From Bacteriovoracaceae bacterium UBA2394 (GTDB taxonomy: Bacteria > Bdellovibrionota > UBA2394): a DNA stretch of 11,343 bases. Below are positions 1 through 6,927 of this stretch, in pieces. Position numbers and translations under genes: made by a program. The notes under the pieces were generated by a model. The model had not been told where the DNA came from. It made no database searches and saw nothing but the letters and a program-made list of their open reading frames with translations. Positions within the stretch are counted from its first letter, which is position 1, and each line of letters opens with the position of its first letter. Where the stretch lies: assembly GCA_002343335.1 (NCBI GenBank), contig DDSI01000229.1:21959-33301 (forward strand), read 5' to 3'.

Positions 1-330
1 AAAGAAGCCTGCAGCTTCCGCGATAACTTGCCGACGTTTGAAGGAGCGGACGCAGTGATTTTGGGCGTCAGTTTTGACGATGCCAGCTCTCATCAGAAGT
101 TCATTGAGAAATACGGTCTCAATTTTCAACTCCTTTCGGATTTGAATAAAGAGACAGCGCAAGCTTACGGCGTGTACGTGCAGAAGAACATGTACGGCAA
201 TATCAGCTGGGGTATCGAGCGCTCCACCTTCGTGATTGATCGCGAAGGCAAGATCGCTGAAGCCTTCCGTCGCGTGAATGTGGACGGACACAGTGAAGAA
301 GTACTGAACGTACTCAATCAACTCGGCTAA
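1..330 (+). CDS. bcp: Thioredoxin-dependent peroxiredoxin, Bcp/PrxQ type (5' end missing)
   Basis: C-terminal 109 residues of an AhpC/TSA-fold peroxiredoxin that reduces hydrogen peroxide and organic hydroperoxides with electrons from thioredoxin. The window opens inside the active-site loop: the first visible residues are KEACSFRD, matching the CT-x-x-x-C-x-x-RD signature of Bcp proteins. The visible Cys4 is therefore the resolving cysteine, and the peroxidatic cysteine should lie just outside the window. Further family features are the segment VILGVSFDD, then KYGLNFQLLSD, and the ERSTFVIDREGKI strand near the C-terminus. The frame is open from base 1 to the TAA. An intrinsic terminator follows 9 nt later, so this is the last gene of its transcript. 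Family assignment is firm; Bcp versus another 2-Cys subgroup rests on the cysteine spacing. Confidence 0.9.
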   Translation, partial: KEACSFRDNLPTFEGADAVILGVSFDDASSHQKFIEKYGLNFQLLSDLNKETAQAYGVYVQKNMYGNISWGIERSTFVIDREGKIAEAFRRVNVDGHSEEVLNVLNQLG

Positions 331-338
331 TCATTCAT

Positions 339-374
339 AAGGACTCCGCAAAGTTTGCGGGGTCCTTCTTCTTT
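339..374 (+). terminator. Rho-independent terminator after the peroxiredoxin gene
   Basis: The arms at 339-352 and 353-367 (AAGGACTCCGCAAA against GTTTGCGGGGTCCTT) form a stem of about 13 bp with one G-T pair and a very tight turn. A T-rich tract (TTCTTCTTTT) follows. It sits 9 nt after the stop codon and isolates this gene from the next one. Confidence 0.85.
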
Positions 375-426
375 TCCCCCTTTCCTCTCAGCCTAAGCCT
401 GCACAATTCTTGCACTTTAAAGTCCG

Positions 427-1311
427 ATGCTATTGGCGATGCTATTGCCTCTGCTCGTTCAAAACATGAACGATATGCAGAGTGAAGTTGCACGGGAAAA
501 GGCTTGCGCGCTTTCTCGCATGTCGCCGGCTATTCGCAGCGCTTTCAAACAACAAGTCGAAGAAATCCCAGATTCTCTTTGGGCATTCTCAGCCAGCATC
601 TCAAGTTACTTTGCAGAGCGCGGCCTCACACCGGCCTATGTTTCCCAAACACAGATCACTGAAGAAAAAGACGGCGATACCACTACGACCAGCATTCAAA
701 CTACGGGATCCGATCCCAAATACAACCCCGCCTATTTCAAGACCGGTAGCGACTACGTGAAGGCATTTTGGCAGTCATTTTGTTCGATCGTCATTTCTCC
801 CGATAAGCCAATCCCCGGGCGATCGCGCTTTATCGAAGCCTGCCTTGATCGCAAGCTCGATATTCAGAGACAGTTCGATGAAATTGGAAGCTTACATCTC
901 GAGAATGTGGAGGGGATCGCCGATCAACTCACCTCGGCTGGTGAGGATGCTTGGCTGAAAAAAGTTCCCGATGTGAACGTATCTTATTTGAATGGCAATC
1001 AACTGAATGTTGTACAAGCGGGCGCCATTCACCTCTTTTCCGTTCCGCTCGGTTTAACCATGACTGGGCAGATCCCGCCAAATCCACTCATTCAGCTGGG
1101 ACCCGGCGGAGGTTTCTATCAAGCTATCGTCCAAGAGAATGTCGGCAAGCTTAATTACTTTCCTCTCATCACTACTGGCCATCGAAATGGCCCGCCTCAA
1201 ATCGTAAATGCATTTTCAACCCTCCCTTCCGACGTGACCCCTGAAGAGGCGGCCGGTATGACCGGCCCTGCTGACAGCTTTCAGAGTATCTTTCAAGCTC
1301 CTGGCAACTAA
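427..1311 (+). CDS. Hypothetical protein with hydrophobic N-terminus
   Basis: I do not recognise this 294-residue protein. It starts with a short hydrophobic run (MLLAMLLPLLV) that could be an uncleaved anchor or weak signal sequence, although it lacks the usual positive n-region. After that comes a soluble, mixed-charge region with a Thr-rich stretch (residues about 80-92), three cysteines (in ACALS, SFCSI and EACLD) and a Pro/Gly-rich segment around residues 205-230 (IPPNPLIQLGPGGG). An in-frame stop at 418-420 excludes a longer N-terminus. ATG 427 and ATG 439 lie in two copies of a 12-bp tandem repeat, and neither has a Shine-Dalgarno sequence, so the true start could also be ATG 466. It stands alone between the peroxiredoxin terminator and a gene with its own ribosome binding site. 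The function cannot be inferred from context. Confidence 0.65.
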   Translation: MLLAMLLPLLVQNMNDMQSEVAREKACALSRMSPAIRSAFKQQVEEIPDSLWAFSASISSYFAERGLTPAYVSQTQITEEKDGDTTTTSIQTTGSDPKYNPAYFKTGSDYVKAFWQSFCSIVISPDKPIPGRSRFIEACLDRKLDIQRQFDEIGSLHLENVEGIADQLTSAGEDAWLKKVPDVNVSYLNGNQLNVVQAGAIHLFSVPLGLTMTGQIPPNPLIQLGPGGGFYQAIVQENVGKLNYFPLITTGHRNGPPQIVNAFSTLPSDVTPEEAAGMTGPADSFQSIFQAPGN

Positions 1312-1417
1312 ATTCTTCAACTAAATTCATTTCTTACGCTCACGGCCGTTTTCGGCATGACATTCAAAATATCCCCGCTTAGTTTTTTCGGACGGGTTGC
1401 TTTTAAGGGTGTTTGGC

Positions 1418-3289
1418 TTGGTTGATAAAATTTTTTCAACAGCATTAGCTCCACGCGTTTACCGATTCTTAACCGTTGGGCTTTTGTCCTACGTTTTTGC
1501 TTCGAGCGCATCAGCCGCCAGCTGTTCGGATCTCATCCGTGATTTGCTTCCACGCATTCGAGACTCTCAACCCATCTCCATCGACTATCGCACCCCCGAC
1601 TCCATGACGAGCGAGCGAGTCCTATTCCAAAATCCGGAATTGGCCCAGGTGTTTGAAGGCGGAGTAAACCGAGAATCCATTTTGAACGCCTATCGAATGC
1701 TAAAGGCGAACGGGCTTTTCAATTTCAAATATGGGCAAACGGGCCTGACCGTGGCGGCGGATGTCAGCGCCTCTCGAGGCAATGGGATGTCCCGTATGGC
1801 TTGGGGTCGCGACAATGCCTTCGTCTTTGAGGGCCTCATTGCTTTAGCGAAGCTCTCGAAGCGGCTGGGCGAGTATGATTTGAATGTTCGCTTTACGAGA
1901 GAAGCCCGCGGCGTTGCCCTCGGTCTCATTAAACAGATGTCTACGAAGGAAAATCTAGATCGCCTTTACACGAACCTTCGAAATCCCGGGCGTCATCTCG
2001 ATCCAAAACTAGGCAATGAGAGTCTCCCGGGCGTCCAATTCGATCCTGAAAACTTCTCCGACTATCTCGTGCTCGGCGAAGATCAAAAAACCTGGGTGCG
2101 ACATCCTTGGAACAACAAGCAGTTCGATTGGTTTGCGCTGGCTGCGTTGATCTCCATGCGAGCGTTTGAAGAAGAAGTCATTACTTGGCAGGATCTCACC
2201 CCGGACATGAAGGCCTCCTTGGTGGGCCTCGTCGCCATGCCCACTCGCCTGATGTTCTGGGCTCTCCATTCTTCCGACGCGTGGGAAGAGGGGGCCGAAG
2301 GGCTGCGCACATCCACTTTGATGCTTGAGGTAAAAGTCGTAGAAAATTTCTTAAAAGGTATTGAGGCTCCTCGAGATCCGTCTCATTTTTATCAACGCAT
2401 TTTAAAGGAGCTTGAGAATTTATCGACCGATACGGCCGCCTTCATCCCCAACGATGTACAGGGCATCGTGAAAGAAGTTCTATCTCCCACCTCTTTACAG
2501 TCGGCGCTCGAGAGCGGTTATGAAGTTATTCTTAAACAGCTTCCGAAGGGCGAAGTCCCAAGCTCCTTCAATCGAGATATCGCTCAGTCCGAACGTTATG
2601 AAGATGCAGCGCTTCTCCATGCCATTCCCTTTCTTCCCGATCGGCTTACGGACCAGCATATACTTAAGATCATCGAACACGTCCAAAAGCTCGTAAGACC
2701 CGCGGGGGTGGCTCGGTATAAGGGAGATGTTTACCTTCATCCATTCTATTGGCTGAAACGCGATGAAGTTCTTGCGAACATTTTCCATCGATCGGGGGAA
2801 ACGATCACGGGGAAGTCATTGAACGACTATGGTTTTAGTCCAAAAAACCCAGAACATCTTCGAGCGGTTTTTGGAGACGACACGGAAGCTCAGTGGTCCC
2901 TTCACGATTCACTCTTGGTCTTGGCTTACTCTAAATTATTGAAATCCACTCGCGATCCAGCGCTAAAGGCCCATGCAAAGTGGGAAATGCACAAGCACCT
3001 ACTTCGAGCCATGGGTCAAGTCACGGGTCAAAATCCAATTGCGGCGGATGGTCATGAGATTCCCAACTGGAAAATCTCGGAGGCGCAATTAGTCATTCGA
3101 ATTTACCGCGATCCAGGGGGAAATCTTTTGCCGACACCTGAACATCTCTATCTCCCCTGCCCCCATACACTTTGGTGGTCCGTGGCAAATTTAGCCCTCG
3201 CCATCGAGGAAACGGAATCTCTGAATTCAGATCCCACTCCCCGCCGCCCCACCTCATCGACACCAGTCGAAGCCGTCCCCGCGCAATAA
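1418..3289 (+). CDS. Secreted GH15 / phosphorylase-kinase-like (alpha/alpha)6-barrel protein
   Basis: The 623-residue product resembles the glycoside hydrolase 15 / phosphorylase b kinase regulatory-chain superfamily of glucoamylase-like alpha/alpha barrels. The TTG at 1418 is preferred because AAGGG ends 8 nt upstream; the frame stays open to TTG 1397. The N-terminus is a Sec signal: basic n-region (K4, R13, R16), hydrophobic FLTVGLLSYVFA, and an ASA cleavage site near residue 33. Family-like segments are MAWGRDNAFV (about 127-136), corresponding to the W-x-RD motif, HPWNNKQFDWFA (229-240), WEEGAEGLRTST (289-300), where GH15 enzymes carry the general acid Glu, and an aromatic C-terminal block ending in CPHTLWWSVANLALAIE. 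The last 20 or so residues are Pro-rich and probably disordered. It is likely periplasmic or secreted and may bind or hydrolyse alpha-glucans. The substrate is unknown, and it could be a non-catalytic homologue. Confidence 0.75.
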   Translation: MVDKIFSTALAPRVYRFLTVGLLSYVFASSASAASCSDLIRDLLPRIRDSQPISIDYRTPDSMTSERVLFQNPELAQVFEGGVNRESILNAYRMLKANGLFNFKYGQTGLTVAADVSASRGNGMSRMAWGRDNAFVFEGLIALAKLSKRLGEYDLNVRFTREARGVALGLIKQMSTKENLDRLYTNLRNPGRHLDPKLGNESLPGVQFDPENFSDYLVLGEDQKTWVRHPWNNKQFDWFALAALISMRAFEEEVITWQDLTPDMKASLVGLVAMPTRLMFWALHSSDAWEEGAEGLRTSTLMLEVKVVENFLKGIEAPRDPSHFYQRILKELENLSTDTAAFIPNDVQGIVKEVLSPTSLQSALESGYEVILKQLPKGEVPSSFNRDIAQSERYEDAALLHAIPFLPDRLTDQHILKIIEHVQKLVRPAGVARYKGDVYLHPFYWLKRDEVLANIFHRSGETITGKSLNDYGFSPKNPEHLRAVFGDDTEAQWSLHDSLLVLAYSKLLKSTRDPALKAHAKWEMHKHLLRAMGQVTGQNPIAADGHEIPNWKISEAQLVIRIYRDPGGNLLPTPEHLYLPCPHTLWWSVANLALAIEETESLNSDPTPRRPTSSTPVEAVPAQ

Positions 3290-3349
3290 TGTCCTGAATA
3301 ATTTACAGGCGCCCCTGAGGTTGGTAAGGCTTAACGCTGTCTTTGAAAT

Positions 3350-3423
3350 GCACTCGTAGCTCAGCTGGATAGAGCACATGCCTACGAAGCATGGGGTCGG
3401 GCGTTCGAATCGCTCCGAGTGCG
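3350..3423 (+). tRNA. tRNA-Arg (anticodon ACG)
   Basis: A full cloverleaf is visible. The acceptor helix is GCACTCG (3350-3356) with CGAGTGC (3416-3422). The D-stem is GCTC/GAGC, and the anticodon stem is CATGC/GCATG around the loop CTACGAA, with anticodon ACG at 3384-3386. The T-arm is GGGCG-TTCGAAT-CGCTC (3399-3415) with one G-U pair, and the discriminator base is G3423. CCA is not encoded and must be added post-transcriptionally. A34 would be deaminated to inosine by TadA so that the tRNA reads CGU, CGC and CGA. It is a single tRNA gene, 60 bp after the GH15-like gene. Confidence 0.97.
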
Positions 3424-3455
3424 ATTTTACCCCTCTTGGTTGAAAGTCCTAGTTC

Positions 3456-3555
3456 TCGCACGAAGCACTGAAACAACTGAACGCTCTCGCGTTCAGGAGT
3501 GCGATTCTTTTCTTCTCATACTTCGTCAGCCTCCGTTGCTCGCCTGAGAAGAAAA
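3456..3555 (+). repeat. Tandem hairpin element downstream of tRNA-Arg
   Basis: This region holds two adjacent inverted repeats. The first is a perfect 8-bp stem, CTGAACGC-TCTC-GCGTTCAG (3477-3496), nested inside outer complementary arms TCGCAC (3456-3461) and GTGCGA (3499-3504) and followed by a pyrimidine-rich tract. It could terminate the tRNA transcript. The second is an 11-bp perfect inverted repeat, 3508-3518 with 3545-3555, with a 26-nt loop. The bases GAGTGCGATT at 3497-3506 also duplicate the tRNA 3' end at 3417-3426. I see no ORF in 3424-3599. It may be a terminator, a dispersed palindromic element, or the scar of an integration event. Confidence 0.55.
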
Positions 3556-3599
3556 TCCGGCCCCTGTATTTCAATGTCACAAATATCGAAATCGAAAGA

Positions 3600-3627
3600 T
3601 TGCGGTCAGGGAAGGCTAGGATATATG
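3600..3627 (+). promoter_or_regulatory. Possible sigma70-type promoter for the barrel protein gene
   Basis: TTGCGG (3600-3605) and TATATG (3622-3627) are separated by 16 nt, and the ATG follows 8 nt after the second box. Both hexamers match the consensus only partly (4 of 6). If real, the mRNA would have almost no leader, which agrees with the absence of a Shine-Dalgarno sequence at suitable distance. Confidence 0.3.
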
Positions 3628-3635
3628 ACCTCCCT

Positions 3636-4262
3636 ATGAAACAAATTCCTCATTTAGTCGTTCTGTTGTCCTTGTTTGTATTGGCGGCCCTCACCATTTC
3701 GCCCGTACAGGCAGAAGAAAAAGTATATGGTGACCAAGAATACAACACGATCAAAACGGACGGTCAGTTGATCCCGGTGGGCGAAAAAAATCGCTACCGC
3801 AACACCTATAACACCTGGAATATCTGGGCGAATCCCTTTGGTTGGTTCTTTGGAAATATCAGCGTCGGTGCCTCCTATGCCTTTCATCAAAATGTGAAGG
3901 TGAACATCGAGCCGTATTTCATCTACGCCTATTATGCGAAGCCAAAGATTGTCGGAGGGGGTGCAACGCTTTCAAGCTCCATCTTCTTTAACAAGATGTA
4001 TGACGGTTTTTATTTGGAGCCGGGCGCTCGTATTCTCTACCTTTCTCAGGATAAGACTGTGGGCGGTGGAACCATTTCCGGTATCGCCGGCGGTCCTCAC
4101 TTGATTGGCGGTTGGGGATGGATCTGGGATTCAGGCTTTAACATCAATGCCGGCCTTGGACTTGGCTACTATTGGGGCGATGTCGGCGACGACGTTAACG
4201 ATACCGATACCTTCAGTGGCGTGTTCCCTGCCGGTAATCTTCAGTTCGGCTACACGTTCTAA
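3636..4262 (+). CDS. Small outer-membrane beta-barrel protein
   Basis: The 208-residue product carries a clear Sec signal peptide. MKQ is followed by a hydrophobic stretch, with cleavage expected after PVQA at residue 26. The mature part alternates aromatic and polar residues, is rich in Gly, Tyr and Trp, and ends in LQFGYTF, the C-terminal Phe typical of BAM-inserted outer-membrane proteins. About 180 mature residues suits an 8-stranded barrel. Strand-like segments include ISVGASYAF, VNIEPYFIYAYY, FYLEPGARILYL and INAGLGLGYYWG. I chose ATG 3636 because it starts directly at the signal peptide; an upstream TTG (3600) would add 12 unlikely residues. No ribosome binding site is evident. It could be OmpW-like or belong to a DUF family of small barrels; I cannot tell which. 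It converges on lon. Confidence 0.8.
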   Translation: MKQIPHLVVLLSLFVLAALTISPVQAEEKVYGDQEYNTIKTDGQLIPVGEKNRYRNTYNTWNIWANPFGWFFGNISVGASYAFHQNVKVNIEPYFIYAYYAKPKIVGGGATLSSSIFFNKMYDGFYLEPGARILYLSQDKTVGGGTISGIAGGPHLIGGWGWIWDSGFNINAGLGLGYYWGDVGDDVNDTDTFSGVFPAGNLQFGYTF

Positions 4263-4311
4263 AGTAAATTGGCCTCGCTTCGCTTCGGCATTGGCCGGCG
4301 ATTCGGATCTC

Positions 4312-4338
4312 GGAGCTGTTTCCGCCAGGAACAGCTCC
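4312..4338. terminator. Hairpin between convergent genes
   Basis: A perfect 9-bp stem, GGAGCTGTT (4312-4320) with AACAGCTCC (4330-4338), has a 9-nt loop and lies between the stop codons of the barrel protein gene (+) and lon (-). There is no T-run on either side, so it would be a weak intrinsic terminator or a 3'-end-stabilising structure for one or both transcripts. Confidence 0.5.
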
Positions 4339-4344
4339 TCCAAA

Positions 4345-6762
4345 TTATTGAACGGCCGAAGTAATCGGATTCGAGTGCTTGCGCCGCATCTTTCTTCCCC
4401 CTGGAAAATGGGGGAGCTTACGAAGGAGTGCGGCGTCTAGCACGTCATCCATCGTATCCACATATGTGAATTCAAGCTTACTGCGCTGGTGCTTCGGCAC
4501 ATCCACGATATCCTTCTCGTTTGCACGAGGCAAAATCACATGCTTCACACCCTGACGAATCGCTGCGAGAACCTTTTCCTTCACCCCTCCAATGGGGAGC
4601 ACGCGACCGAGGAGAGTCACTTCACCCGTCATCGCCACATCGCGATTCACAGGAATGCCCGTGAGCAACGAGATGAGCGTCGTCGCGATCGTGATACCCG
4701 CAGAAGGACCATCCTTTGGAATGGCTCCAGCTGGAATGTGAAGATGAAGATCGTGCTCGGAGAAGAAAGTTTTTCCGAGACCAAATTCTTCGGCGCGAGT
4801 TCGCACATAAGACAATGCAGCCCGGGCCGATTCCTTCATGACGTCGCCAAGTTGTCCGGTAAGTTCAATCGTGCCCTTACCAAGCACAAACGTGGCTTCC
4901 AAGGTGAGGGTTTCGCCGCCCGAAGAAGTCCAAGCCAATCCAGTGGCAACGCCGACTTCCGATTGATCGCGAATCGGATCAGGGATGATCTTAATCGGCC
5001 CCAAGAAATCCGGAACTTGCTTCGCGGTGATCTTCTTCATTTTGAAATTAGCAACATCTTCGGCTTTCGCTCGTGCAACTTTTCGACAAACCGTTGCGAT
5101 CTCGCGCTCAAAACTTCGGAGACCAGCCTCTCTCGTGTAGCTTTCCACCACCACTTTTAATGCGGCTTCGGCGACATCGATTTCGCCGTCCACGAGACCA
5201 TTTTCTTTGATCTGTTTGGGCAGCAGATATTTTTTGGCGATTTGCAATTTGTCTTCGATGGAATAGCCAGAGAGTGAAATGACTTCCATACGATCGCGGA
5301 GGGGTCCAGGAATCGTATCGAGCATATTCGCCGTACAAATAAACATTACGTTGCTCAAATCGACGGGCAAATTGATGTAGTGATCGCGGAACGAATTATT
5401 TTGCTCCGGATCCAAGACTTCCAGGAGCGCGCTCGCGGGATCGCCTCGATAATCCATGCCGAGCTTGTCGATTTCATCGAGCATGATCACGGGATTGTTC
5501 GTTCCCGCAATGCGAAGACTCTGAATGACTCGACCGGGCATTGCACCTACATAGGTGCGACGGTGACCGCGAATTTCCGCTTCATCTTTCACGCCACCAA
5601 GACTCATTCGCACGAATTTTCGGCCCATGGCCCGAGCGATGGATTTTCCGAGCGAGGTTTTACCCACGCCTGGAGGTCCAACGAAACACAGAATGGGACC
5701 CTTCATGGAGTTCTTCAATTTGCAAACGCCAAGGTGATCCAAAATACGATCTTTTACTTTCTCGAGATCGAAATGATCTTCATCCAAAATCTTCTTTCCT
5801 TGAATGAGATCGAGTGTGTCTTGAGAAGATTTCGCCCAAGGAAGTTCAACCATCCAATCCAAATAAGTGCGAATGATCGAAGCTTCTGCAGAATCCGCAT
5901 GCATGTTTTCGAGTCTCTTCAGTTGCTTCAGAGTTTCTCTCGCAGGCTCTTCCGGCATTTGAGCGTTGTTGATCTTCGCTCGTAATTCTTCAACTTCTTC
6001 AGTCTTCGAGTCACTATCGCCAAGCTCATTTCGGATGGCGCGCATTTGCTCGCGCAGGAAGTACTCACGTTGCGATCGAGTCATCTCGTCTTTGGCTTGC
6101 GACTGAATGCGTTGCTGCATATCGAGAATCTCGACTTCTCGAGTAAGCGCCTCATTCACTCTTCTCAATCGCGCGATAGGATCTACTATTTCCAAAATTT
6201 TCTGAGCTTCGTCGACTTTGAGATCGAGATTGCTGGCAATGAGATCCGCTAAACGACCGGGTTCACCAATTTCATCCAGCACCACCAAGATATCGGGCGA
6301 GAGAACCTTACCCATCGAAATAATTTTTTCGAGCAGGGATTTCACATTGCGAATGAGGGCTTCCGCTTCGAGTGCCCGCTCTTCCCAAACGGGCTCCGCG
6401 ATTCGCTTAATTTTTACGACGAAATTTGGAGAGTCCTGAACGAAGTCCGTGATCTCGGCCTTCACCAATCCCTGAACGAGAATTTTGATTTTTCCATCGT
6501 CTGGCAAACGATTCATTCGCATGATCATCGCCACACAACCCACTCGATGAATTCCACCTGGCGACGGCGATTCTTCATTCATGTCTTTTTGAGATGCGAG
6601 AAACAGCAGTCGATCTTTGTTTAAAGCCTCATTGACTGCATTGATGGAGGACGTCCTTCCCACAAACAGGGGCAAAATTCTGTAAGGAAAAAACACGACG
6701 TCGCGTACGGGGAGCATCGGCAAGACATCAGGGATTTGAAGTGAATCATGATCGTTCGACAT
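4345..6762 (-). CDS. lon: ATP-dependent protease La (LonA)
   Basis: Cytoplasmic hexameric AAA+ serine protease that unfolds and degrades damaged and regulatory proteins. All LonA parts are present in 805 residues: N-terminal substrate-binding domain (about 10-200, opening [13 protein letters not shown]), coiled-coil region, AAA+ module with Walker A GPPGVGKT (362-369), Walker B VIMLDEID (425-432) and sensor-1 FICTAN, then the protease domain. Its catalytic Ser687 lies in PKDGPSAG and Lys730 in GGVKEK, 43 residues apart as in E. coli Lon. The C-terminus carries a short basic tail (GGRKMRRKH). ATG 6762 is chosen over TTG 6789 because it gives a normal N-terminus. TAGACT on the minus strand ends 7 nt before this ATG, and a GC-only hairpin lies further upstream. 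It is divergent from pilT and transcribed alone. No sigma32-type promoter or CIRCE element is visible. Confidence 0.97.
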   Translation of the reverse strand: MSNDHDSLQIPDVLPMLPVRDVVFFPYRILPLFVGRTSSINAVNEALNKDRLLFLASQKDMNEESPSPGGIHRVGCVAMIMRMNRLPDDGKIKILVQGLVKAEITDFVQDSPNFVVKIKRIAEPVWEERALEAEALIRNVKSLLEKIISMGKVLSPDILVVLDEIGEPGRLADLIASNLDLKVDEAQKILEIVDPIARLRRVNEALTREVEILDMQQRIQSQAKDEMTRSQREYFLREQMRAIRNELGDSDSKTEEVEELRAKINNAQMPEEPARETLKQLKRLENMHADSAEASIIRTYLDWMVELPWAKSSQDTLDLIQGKKILDEDHFDLEKVKDRILDHLGVCKLKNSMKGPILCFVGPPGVGKTSLGKSIARAMGRKFVRMSLGGVKDEAEIRGHRRTYVGAMPGRVIQSLRIAGTNNPVIMLDEIDKLGMDYRGDPASALLEVLDPEQNNSFRDHYINLPVDLSNVMFICTANMLDTIPGPLRDRMEVISLSGYSIEDKLQIAKKYLLPKQIKENGLVDGEIDVAEAALKVVVESYTREAGLRSFEREIATVCRKVARAKAEDVANFKMKKITAKQVPDFLGPIKIIPDPIRDQSEVGVATGLAWTSSGGETLTLEATFVLGKGTIELTGQLGDVMKESARAALSYVRTRAEEFGLGKTFFSEHDLHLHIPAGAIPKDGPSAGITIATTLISLLTGIPVNRDVAMTGEVTLLGRVLPIGGVKEKVLAAIRQGVKHVILPRANEKDIVDVPKHQRSKLEFTYVDTMDDVLDAALLRKLPHFPGGRKMRRKHSNPITSAVQ

Positions 6763-6791
6763 AGATTCCAGTCTATCAGCGCTTTTCAAAG

Positions 6792-6816
6792 CCCGCGCAG
6801 CACCAAAGGGCGCGGG
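6792..6816 (-). other. GC-only hairpin upstream of lon
   Basis: CCCGCGC (6792-6798) and GCGCGGG (6810-6816) form a perfect 7-bp G+C stem with an 11-nt loop, about 30 nt upstream of the lon ATG. If lon is transcribed from further upstream, this would be a 5'-leader structure. Read on the minus strand it is followed by CTTTG, too short a T-run for a good terminator. It could alternatively mark the binding site of a regulator. Apart from this and the -10-like boxes, nothing else is recognised in the 165-bp lon-pilT divergent region. Confidence 0.4.
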
Positions 6817-6927
6817 AAATCTTGCTCATTGCGCCTAAAAATCACGTCTAAGGAAAAGATTGCAGAGCCCTCGAACTACGCACGCGACTCGCCGCCCCAT
6901 TGAAGATTCCACTGGTAGACTAAAAGC

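Noticed and set aside
3290..3349. Terminator after the GH15-like gene
   Set aside because: Only a 4-bp CCTG/CAGG pairing without a T-run; too weak to call.
3350..3506. Second, degenerate tRNA after tRNA-Arg
   Set aside because: The repeated acceptor-like bases are not accompanied by D-arm, anticodon-arm or T-loop features.
4396..4415. TCCCCC/GGGGGA hairpin near the lon 3' end
   Set aside because: It lies inside the coding sequence before the stop codon and has no T-run, so it is not treated as a terminator.
4489..5160. Open frame of 223 codons on the plus strand
   Set aside because: It lies fully antisense to the conserved Lon protease domain and has no family features; it is a shadow of the real gene.
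5380..5985. Open frame of 201 codons on the plus strand
   Set aside because: Antisense to the Lon AAA+ domain, whose Walker motifs are intact; composition rich in His, Phe and Arg typical of a shadow frame.
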